Origin: Helicobacteraceae bacterium
GTDB lineage: Bacteria > Campylobacterota > Campylobacteria > Campylobacterales > SZUA-545
Direction: 5' to 3'
Length of the DNA: 32,894 nt
Assembly: GCA_031260125.1 (NCBI GenBank)
Contig: JAIRKM010000038.1
Location: 1 to 32,894 of the forward strand
The notes beneath the pieces are model-generated. The model was given only the letters and a program-made list of their open reading frames with translations. It was not told where the DNA came from and did no database searches. The translations under genes and the position numbers were made by a program. Below are positions 25,836 through 32,177 of this stretch, in pieces; position 1 is the first letter of the stretch; each line of letters opens with the position of its first letter.

Positions 25836-26513
25836 ATGAATAGTTCAGTTTGTATCGTTTCCGGCGGAATGGACAGCGCAACCGCGCTGGCTCTTACGAT
25901 TGCGGGCGGCAGAACGCCGATCGCGCTTCATTTTAGCTACCGTCAGCGCACGGAGCGGCGCGAGCGGAGATCGTTTGACGCGCTGTGCGATTTTTACGCG
26001 ATCAAAAGCCGCTATACGTTTGATCTAGGTTTTTTCGCCGATATAGGCGCAAGCGCGCTAACGGATCTCTCGATCGACGTGCCGCAGTATGCCGATCGAG
26101 CCGCGGCGCAAGGCATTCCGGTTACCTACGTGCCGTTTAGAAATGGGATTTTTCTGTCGATCGCCGCCGCAGTCGCCGAAAAAGAGAGCGCGGACGAGAT
26201 CGTCATCGGCGCGGTTGAAGAGGATTCTAGCGGTTATCCGGACTGCCGCGAACGTTTTTTACGCGAAATGCAAACGGCGATAGGACTTGGCGTCAGAGAT
26301 ACGACCAAGATCGCCATCAACGCGCCGCTAATTCATCTTTCAAAAGAGCAAATTGTCCGCGAAGCGCTGCGGTTGAATGTTCCGCTGCGTCTAACATGGA
26401 GCTGCTACCAAGATGGGGAAAAAGCGTGCGGCGTGTGCGAAAGCTGCCGTCTGCGGTTAAAGGGCTTCACGCTGGCAAACGCGGTCGATCCGATCGCGTA
26501 CTTCTCAAACTAG
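25836..26513 (+). CDS. queC: 7-cyano-7-deazaguanine synthase
   Basis: 225 aa; ATP-dependent formation of preQ0 in queuosine synthesis. PP-loop motif VSGGMDSATALAL near the N-terminus, YVPFRNGIFLSIAAAVAE in the middle, and a C-terminal zinc site made of Cys in TWSCYQDGEKACGVCESCRLR. Supplies the precursor used by Tgt (11.8 kb). There is no Shine-Dalgarno sequence before the ATG and a TAAACT box ends 6 nt upstream, so it may be read from a leaderless transcript. Divergent from leuD. Confidence 0.95.
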   Translation: MNSSVCIVSGGMDSATALALTIAGGRTPIALHFSYRQRTERRERRSFDALCDFYAIKSRYTFDLGFFADIGASALTDLSIDVPQYADRAAAQGIPVTYVPFRNGIFLSIAAAVAEKESADEIVIGAVEEDSSGYPDCRERFLREMQTAIGLGVRDTTKIAINAPLIHLSKEQIVREALRLNVPLRLTWSCYQDGEKACGVCESCRLRLKGFTLANAVDPIAYFSN

Positions 26514-26537
26514 CGGACGCATCCCGCGCCAAACCGC

Positions 26538-26580
26538 AAAAACGCTCGTCCGCCCTCATAGGACAATCCTCGCGTTTTTT
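26538..26580 (+). terminator. Possible terminator after queC
   Basis: AAAAACGC (26538-26545) and GCGTTTTT (26572-26579) are inverted repeats that flank an inner GTCC/GGAC pair and end in a run of six T. It lies about 25 nt after the queC stop and before the glycan operon. The large loop makes it only moderately convincing. Confidence 0.45.
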
Positions 26581-26663
26581 ATGAGCGTAACCGAGAAGCG
26601 CAAAAGGTTTGTTGGTTAAGATACCAAAAAACTATGCGGAGTTGCGGTGAAGGTACGCGGTTA

Positions 26664-28196
26664 ATGAACAGCGCAACAGGTTGGATTCGCAACCGCAAAT
26701 GGATGCGGCGTGCGCTAAGTACGATCGAGAGCTTTGATCGCGCCTCGCTCAGCGTGGTAGCGATAGTTGCGGCAATTGTCTTCGCAACGCTGATCGCGCT
26801 CAACGCAGGCAATATGAGCAGATGGGAGTTTTTGCCCGATACGGGAAGCTATGTCAACTATGACTATGCCAATCCGTGGGCTAGTCTGCGATCGCCGGGC
26901 ATGCCCGCGTATATGGATCTAATCGCTCAGCGCGGCGATATTCGCGCCGTATTAAACTTGGGCGCGGACTGGGAGCAAACTGCCGCCATCGCCGCCGCTG
27001 ATCCGGCCGCTAATCGCGCTTTGCTGCGCATTTCCGCCGCCAATACGATTGTCATCGCGTTTGGTGCGGCGATGCTTGCTGTCGCGCTATGTCTCTATCT
27101 GCCGCCCGCTCTCGCCGCGTTTTTGACAATTGCCGTTACTATGTGTTCGGGTCTATTCTACAGAAGCTACCAGATTTTGACGGAGCCGCCAGCGATCGCC
27201 GTAACGTTAATCTTCGTCGCGGCTATGCTGCTGTGGCTCAAACGCCGATACTTTTGGCTGTTGCCGGCACTGTGCCTCGTAGCGATCGCGGGGTTTTTAA
27301 TCCGCCCCGCGTTGATCTTTTTGGCGCCGATCTCCGCGCTGGCTGTCGCGATCGAGTTATGGCGCAATCGCCGCGATCTTACCCGCGCCGCCAAGTCGTT
27401 GGTTTGCGGCTTGCTACTATGCGTCGGAATGCTGGCATTCCCATTTCAACTATATCTGCAATCGGGCGAGGTTACGCTAGGCGGCTTGAGCGGCGTAAGC
27501 AAGTTGATGTTTGCGCTGTTTATAGCCGAGCCCGGCGACACCGCGCTGATGCAAACCGATGAGCAAAAGGCTGCACTTGAAAAGTTTTTTGAGCTAAAGC
27601 CGGAATCCAACGCGGAATCGGAACGCGCGCTTATGAATCACAGCAACGAGTTAAATCACAGCTCTCTTGCGCTGCGATACGTGAGCAGCGTAAATCTATA
27701 TGGGCATGCGCTTTTTAATAGGCAAATTATGGGCGATAGCAATCTATCGCCGATCGATCTGTATCGTTTTGATATGGCTGTCGCCAAGCCGATTATCAAC
27801 GCTCATTTTGGACGCTATTTGGAGATTATAGCGGCAAATTTTGCCTCCGCTTTTGGCGGATCGGCGGACTATTTCACGTCGCCTATATTGCGCGGTTTCG
27901 ACAAGATTCTGCATATACCGACGATCGTTATCAGATTGATTTTCCCTTTGTGTTTTGCGCTTATCGCGTTTGCGCTTTGGCGAGGTCGCCGTGATCTGCG
28001 TTTGCCGACTGCCGCGCTTGCGTTGATACATCTGCTCCACGTGCTGGGCGTAGCGATCGGTCATGCGGCACTGTCGCGCTACGTGCTTCTAACAGAGTGG
28101 TCTTTAGTTCTCTCGGCAATCATGGCGGCATTCTCGCTGATCGCAGCAAAATTTCCGTTTAATGACGACAGAAAGGGTATATATGCGCAGTATTGA
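26664..28196 (+). CDS. Polytopic membrane protein, GT-C glycosyltransferase-like
   Basis: About 510 aa with roughly 9-11 hydrophobic segments. The first segment is near residues 30-50, followed by an external loop with LPDTGSYVNYDYANPWASLRSPGMPAY, which resembles the first-loop acidic motif and substrate loop of GT-C enzymes (ArnT, PMT, GtrC). The last segments include GHAALSRYVLLTEWSLVL, like the RY...P ending of that superfamily. The donor would be a polyprenyl-phosphate sugar. Start at 26664 has GGTGAAGG upstream (spacing 10); an ATG at 26634 has no such site. First gene of the glycan operon; overlaps the next gene by 14 nt. Confidence 0.65.
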   Translation: MNSATGWIRNRKWMRRALSTIESFDRASLSVVAIVAAIVFATLIALNAGNMSRWEFLPDTGSYVNYDYANPWASLRSPGMPAYMDLIAQRGDIRAVLNLGADWEQTAAIAAADPAANRALLRISAANTIVIAFGAAMLAVALCLYLPPALAAFLTIAVTMCSGLFYRSYQILTEPPAIAVTLIFVAAMLLWLKRRYFWLLPALCLVAIAGFLIRPALIFLAPISALAVAIELWRNRRDLTRAAKSLVCGLLLCVGMLAFPFQLYLQSGEVTLGGLSGVSKLMFALFIAEPGDTALMQTDEQKAALEKFFELKPESNAESERALMNHSNELNHSSLALRYVSSVNLYGHALFNRQIMGDSNLSPIDLYRFDMAVAKPIINAHFGRYLEIIAANFASAFGGSADYFTSPILRGFDKILHIPTIVIRLIFPLCFALIAFALWRGRRDLRLPTAALALIHLLHVLGVAIGHAALSRYVLLTEWSLVLSAIMAAFSLIAAKFPFNDDRKGIYAQY

Positions 28197-29086
28197 TGGC
28201 GTGTCCGTAGTTATTCCGGCGCTTGACGAAGAGGCTTCGATCGAAGCGACTATACGCACTTGCGCCGATACTTTGCGATCGTGGGCAAAAGCTCCGTTTG
28301 AAATTGTAGTAATCGATGACGGATCGTCCGATGGCACGGCGAAGGTTGCTTTAGAAGCGGGGGCGATCCTAATTTCGCACCCCGCCAACGGCGGCTACGG
28401 CAAGAGCTTAAAGGACGGCATAAACGCGGCAAAATACGAAGTGATTGCTATGACCGACGCGGACAGCACATACCCGATCGCCGATCTGCCCAAACTATTA
28501 GACGCCTATTTGGGCGGCTTTGACATGGCAGTTGGCGCGCGAATTATGGGGGGGGGGGGGGGCGAGTTACCGCCAAACGCGGTTCAAATCTCTGCTTCGG
28601 TTATTGCTAAAGTATCTCGTGCAGTGGGCAAGCGGGCGGAAAATACCAGATATTAATTCAGGATTTCGCGTATTCGGCAAGCGGCAAGCGCAAATGTATT
28701 TTCGCCATTTATGCGACACTTTTAGCTTCACTACTTCTATAACTCTCGCGTATATGATGAATGGCTTATTCGTACATTATATTCCAACTGAATATTATGA
28801 GCGTATTGGATCGTCAAAGGTGCGATTATTCAGAGATTCTATGCGCACGCTCAGTTACATAGCGCGGCAAATACTGTATTTTAATCCGCTTAAAATCTTC
28901 ACGCTATTCTCCTGCGCGTGGATAGCGTTTGGCGCGCTATGTTTTACGTTTACCGCGTTCACGGGCATGAAGATCGGTTACAACATAGGTATATTCAGCA
29001 TTTTTGGAGCGTTCTTAATGTTTGGGCTTGGGCTTCTAGCGGAGCAAATCAGGCAGTTGATGGCGAGCGATTGGACGCAAAAATGA
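28183..29086 (+). CDS. GtrB/DPM1-type polyprenyl-phosphate glycosyltransferase, frameshifted at a poly-G tract
   Basis: GT2 enzyme likely to transfer a sugar from a nucleotide donor to undecaprenyl phosphate. N-terminal VSVVIPALDEEASI, VVIDDGSSDGTA and DADS are classic. After the tract the second frame continues with SYRQTRFKSLLRLLLKYLVQW, IPDINSGFRVFGK, FSFTTSITLAYMMNG, and two C-terminal membrane segments (FNPLKIFTLFSCAWIAFGA...; IFGAFLMFGLGLL). As sequenced, 15 G at 28548-28562 put the N-terminal part into a frame that stops at 28656. Fourteen or 17 G would join both parts. The ATG at 28183 (GAAAGGG upstream) is preferred to 28162. The true stop overlaps the next gene (ATGA). Confidence 0.85.
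28548..28562 (+). repeat. Poly-G tract (15 G), slippage site in the GtrB-like gene
   Basis: Fifteen consecutive G inside a coding region, at the variable loop after GAR. The upstream codons start at positions 1 mod 3 and the downstream gene frame at 2 mod 3, so the current length is out of frame by one base. It is followed by CGAGTTACCGCCAAAC, nearly the same as after the interrupted tract at 29395. Confidence 0.95.
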
Positions 29087-29898
29087 GCGGCGCGACGACG
29101 CAAACTCAGCGGTGCATAGAGGATTTTGGCGAGCAGTGGTCGCAATATCCAGAAAACGAAGGGCTATACGCGAGCGTAGAAACGCTACAGGATATTTGCG
29201 GCGATCTGTTGAATATCGGCGAGTTTGAAGGCAAGACGATCGCCGACATAGGAAGCGGGAGCGGCAGGATTGTCAATATGCTGCTAGACGCTGGGGCAAA
29301 AAAAGTAACCGCGCTAGAACCCTCCGCCGCATTTGATGTACTGCGGCGCAACACAAGCGATCGCGCCGATCGCATAGTTTATCTACGCGCTATCGGGGGT
29401 GGGGGCGAGTTGCCGCCAAACAGCTTCGACTTCGCGCTGTCAATCGGTGTTATGCACCATATTCCCGATCCTGCCCCCGCTATGCGCGAAATGTTCGAAT
29501 CGCTTCGCGGCGGCGGTAAGGCGATTGTTTGGCTCTATGGGCGCGAGGGCAACGGCTTATATCTGTTTTTTGTCCGCCCGCTTCGCGTCCTTACCTCGCG
29601 TATGCCACACAAGGTTCTTCACGCTTTTGTCAAATTTATTGCCATTTTGCTAAACGGCTATATTTGCTTGTGCAGCCACGTAAAGCTACCAATGTATCTC
29701 TATATGCGCAATGTTGTGGGCAAATGGTCGCGGCACATTCGATTTGTAACGATATACGATCAGCTAAATCCTGCATACGCCAAATATTACAGGCGAGACG
29801 AAGCTGAAAAGCTAATGTCAGATGCGGGATTTATCAATGTTCGCGCTTATCACAGGCACAATTACTCTTGGACGATGCTGGGCGAAAAAGTTGTCTGA
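29083..29898 (+). CDS. SAM-dependent methyltransferase in the glycan operon
   Basis: 271 aa class I methyltransferase. Motif I is IADIGSGSGRIV (about residues 52-63), then TALEPSAAF, and the late motif FDFALSIGVMHHIPDPAPAMREM. A glycine-rich insert GGGGELPPN occupies about residue 104, where relatives usually have an LPF turn. The C-terminal third has a hydrophobic stretch (FVKFIAILLNGYICLC) and basic residues, suggesting membrane association. Likely methylates a sugar or lipid-linked intermediate. ATG overlaps the GtrB-like stop by 3 nt. A longer in-frame start at 28918 would run inside the previous gene and is not chosen. Confidence 0.8.
   Translation: MSGATTQTQRCIEDFGEQWSQYPENEGLYASVETLQDICGDLLNIGEFEGKTIADIGSGSGRIVNMLLDAGAKKVTALEPSAAFDVLRRNTSDRADRIVYLRAIGGGGELPPNSFDFALSIGVMHHIPDPAPAMREMFESLRGGGKAIVWLYGREGNGLYLFFVRPLRVLTSRMPHKVLHAFVKFIAILLNGYICLCSHVKLPMYLYMRNVVGKWSRHIRFVTIYDQLNPAYAKYYRRDEAEKLMSDAGFINVRAYHRHNYSWTMLGEKVV
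29395..29405 (+). repeat. Interrupted poly-G tract (G5-T-G5), in frame
   Basis: Eleven bases within the methyltransferase, encoding a Gly run. A T at the centre should suppress slippage. The left flank CGCGCTATC (29386-29394) equals that of the 20-G tract at 32777. The right flank CGAGTTGCCGCCAAAC equals, with one substitution, that of the 15-G tract. Confidence 0.9.
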
Positions 29899-30286
29899 CA
29901 ACCGCAGTCTGCATAAATATTTTGCCTTTTCGATCGCGTTTGCGGCTATGGATTACGCTGTTTCGTACGCTTCGCTTCTGGCTGGGCTTTCGCACTATGC
30001 GGCGATTGCGTCCGGCACGGCGCTTGGAGCTATTTTGGGCTATCTGTCGCTGGAATTTGTCGTATTCAAGCGATCTAGCGGCGGTATGTCGGCTGGGCGA
30101 ATTGCGCTCTTTTGCTTGGGTATGGCGCTTATCTATATTGCGCGGGTAGGCGTTTTTGGCGCGTGGCGGTTGGTGACTGAGCGATCGACGATCGGCGATG
30201 CAGCCGGTATGCTCTGCGCATACGGCGCGGCTTTCGTAGTTGGCTATCTGTTTCAAAGCCGCGTTACTTTTCGTGGGGGCGTGTAG
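29822..30286 (+). CDS. GtrA-like small membrane protein (flippase-type)
   Basis: Up to 154 aa with four hydrophobic segments: YFAFSIAFAAMDYAVSYASLLAG, AAIASGTALGAILGYL, IALFCLGMALIYIARVGVFG, and AAGMLCAYGAAFVVGYL. The charged turns ending in F-V-V-F-K and QSRVTFRG match the GtrA/DPMS-flippase family (about 130 aa). That family flips polyprenyl-phosphate sugars made by GtrB. The start is uncertain: the frame opens at 29822 within the methyltransferase, but a TTG at 29891 gives 131 aa and a normal GtrA N-terminus. It lies 4 nt before asnB. Confidence 0.72.
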   Translation: MRDLSMFALITGTITLGRCWAKKLSDNRSLHKYFAFSIAFAAMDYAVSYASLLAGLSHYAAIASGTALGAILGYLSLEFVVFKRSSGGMSAGRIALFCLGMALIYIARVGVFGAWRLVTERSTIGDAAGMLCAYGAAFVVGYLFQSRVTFRGGV

Positions 30287-30290
30287 CGGC

Positions 30291-32177
30291 ATGTGCGGTA
30301 TATGCGGTTTCGCGCCATTTGACGCGCAGCGTAAGCCCGATGAACGTCTGATCTGGCGAATGTGCGCTCCGTTGATCAGTCGCGGTCCAGACGATGCGGG
30401 AGTATTTACGGGCGGCGGCGTAGGGCTGGGGCATCGCCGATTGAGCGTGATCGATCTGCAAACAGGCAGCCAACCGATGAGCGATGCGAGCGGCCGCTAC
30501 ACGATCGTGTTTAACGGCGAAATCTACAATTACGAGGCGCTGCGCCGCGATTTGGCAAAGCGGCACTCGTTTCTCACCACGAGCGACACGGAGGTTTTGC
30601 TCTACGGCTTGATCGATGGCGGAGTAGAGTTTTTAGGCAAAACAAACGGCATGTTCGCGTTTGGATTGTGGGACGCAAAAGAGAGATCGCTGCTGATCGG
30701 GCGCGATCGATTTGGGGTTAAGCCGCTCTACTTCGCGACTGCGGCTGGGCAGGGGCTACTCTTTGCGTCGGAAGCAAGCGCGATCGAGGCAAGCAATTTA
30801 ATGTCCAACGCGATCGATCGGCAGACGCTAGCGCTCTTTCTGGCTTGGTCGTATATCCCAAACGATCGATCGATCTTTATTGGCGTGGAGAAGCTGCCCG
30901 CCGGATCGTGGCTCAAATGGAGCGGAGGCAGAATCGAGCGCGGCGTGTGGTGGGATCTGTCGGCGAAGTGGCAATCGGCGCAAGCAAACGCCATCGATCG
31001 CAGTGCGCAAGAGTGGCGCGAAGAGTTTGGTAGACTGCTATCTGACGCGGTTAAAATCCGCCTCAAAAGCGATGTGCCGCTTGGCGCATTTTTGAGCGGA
31101 GGGTTGGATTCCGCTGCGATCGCCGCGCTTATGAAGCGCCACACGGCGCAGGTCAATACCTTCACGATCGCCTTTGCCGACAAAAGCCATAACGAAGCGC
31201 CGCTTGCCCGCCAGAGCGCCGAGGCGATTGGCACGACGCACCGCGAACAGCTTGTGAATGTAAGCGGCGCGGATCGACTCCTATCGATCGCCGCAACTTT
31301 AGACGAACCGTTTGCCGACACCTCGATCGTCCCCACGCACGCCCTGTGCCAAACCGCCAAACAGTTCGTAACGGTCGCGCTCTCTGGCGATGGCGCCGAC
31401 GAGTTGCTTGGCGGGTATGTTACTCACCAAGCCGACGCGATCTACGGGCGTGTTTCGCTGTTGCCGTCCGCGATGCTTAAAGCGTCGCGCTGGGCTGTCA
31501 ATCTGCTGCCCGATAACCACCGCAAGCTAAACGCCGCGTTTAAGCTCAAACAATTTTTTGCCGCCTACCCACGCCCCGCCGCGCAAGCGCACGCATGCTG
31601 GCGGCTGCTTTTTTACCCCGACGCGCTTGGTTCTTTGCTGCTTGATTTCGATCGATCGCTAAATATTTTTGCGTCATTTGAAGCCGCATACGACGAGGCG
31701 CAATTGCTGCCATCTCTTGATCGATTTTTGTTTGTCGATTACAAAACTTGGCTTATCGGCGATGTGCTGACTAAGAGCGATCGCGCGGGAATGCGGCACG
31801 GGTTGGAGGTACGATCGCCGTATATGGACTACCGCCTGTTCGAACTATGCGCCGCTATGCCCGCTTCGCTAAAGCGGCACGGTAGGGCGAGCAAAGTCGT
31901 GCTGCGCGAGTTTGTCCGCGAGATTCTGCCGCCATTTGTCACATCGCGCCCCAAACGCGGCTTCAATGCGCCGGTAGCGCAGTGGCTGTGCAACGAGTGG
32001 CGCGATATATCCGAAACGGCATTTCAATCAGGCGCGGTTGAATCGGCGGGTTTATCGTCTGAATTTGTAGGCAAGTTGTGGCGCGAACACAAATCAGGCG
32101 CAAAAAATCACGGCTTTAGGTTGTTTAATATCTTGTCCTATCTTTTATGGCGCAGCGCGCGTAAGGAGTCGCAATGA
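30291..32177 (+). CDS. asnB: Asparagine synthetase-type amidotransferase (AsnB family)
   Basis: 628 aa. The class-II glutamine amidotransferase domain begins MCGICGF (Cys2 nucleophile), with LISRGPDDAG, GLGHRRLSVIDL, VFNGEIYNY and SDTEVLLYG. The C-terminal synthetase domain has the PP-loop FLSGGLDSAA (about residues 266-275), FTIAF, DEPFADTS, ALSGDGADELLGGY, and SDRAGMRHGLEVRSPYMDYRLFE. ATG at 30291 is chosen, as it exposes Cys2. Such enzymes in glycan clusters often amidate uronic-acid sugars rather than aspartate; here that is inference from context. Stop overlaps the next gene (ATGA). Confidence 0.93.
   Translation: MCGICGFAPFDAQRKPDERLIWRMCAPLISRGPDDAGVFTGGGVGLGHRRLSVIDLQTGSQPMSDASGRYTIVFNGEIYNYEALRRDLAKRHSFLTTSDTEVLLYGLIDGGVEFLGKTNGMFAFGLWDAKERSLLIGRDRFGVKPLYFATAAGQGLLFASEASAIEASNLMSNAIDRQTLALFLAWSYIPNDRSIFIGVEKLPAGSWLKWSGGRIERGVWWDLSAKWQSAQANAIDRSAQEWREEFGRLLSDAVKIRLKSDVPLGAFLSGGLDSAAIAALMKRHTAQVNTFTIAFADKSHNEAPLARQSAEAIGTTHREQLVNVSGADRLLSIAATLDEPFADTSIVPTHALCQTAKQFVTVALSGDGADELLGGYVTHQADAIYGRVSLLPSAMLKASRWAVNLLPDNHRKLNAAFKLKQFFAAYPRPAAQAHACWRLLFYPDALGSLLLDFDRSLNIFASFEAAYDEAQLLPSLDRFLFVDYKTWLIGDVLTKSDRAGMRHGLEVRSPYMDYRLFELCAAMPASLKRHGRASKVVLREFVREILPPFVTSRPKRGFNAPVAQWLCNEWRDISETAFQSGAVESAGLSSEFVGKLWREHKSGAKNHGFRLFNILSYLLWRSARKESQ

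Noticed and set aside
28520-28656. Two overlapping separate genes instead of one frameshifted GT2
   Set aside because: The two halves together make one continuous GT2/GtrB protein, and the change of frame falls exactly at the G-run.
28918-29082. 55-residue N-terminal extension of the glycan-operon methyltransferase
   Set aside because: Lies inside the GtrB-like coding region. The ATGA-coupled start at 29083 is the usual arrangement in this operon.
30240-30290. Extended AsnB start
   Set aside because: It would bury the catalytic Cys2 behind 17 residues from the GtrA-like gene overlap; MCGICGF at 30291 is the family start.
30728-31360. 210-aa open frame antisense to asnB
   Set aside because: A side effect of the GC-rich codon use in asnB; no motif and no ribosome-binding site.
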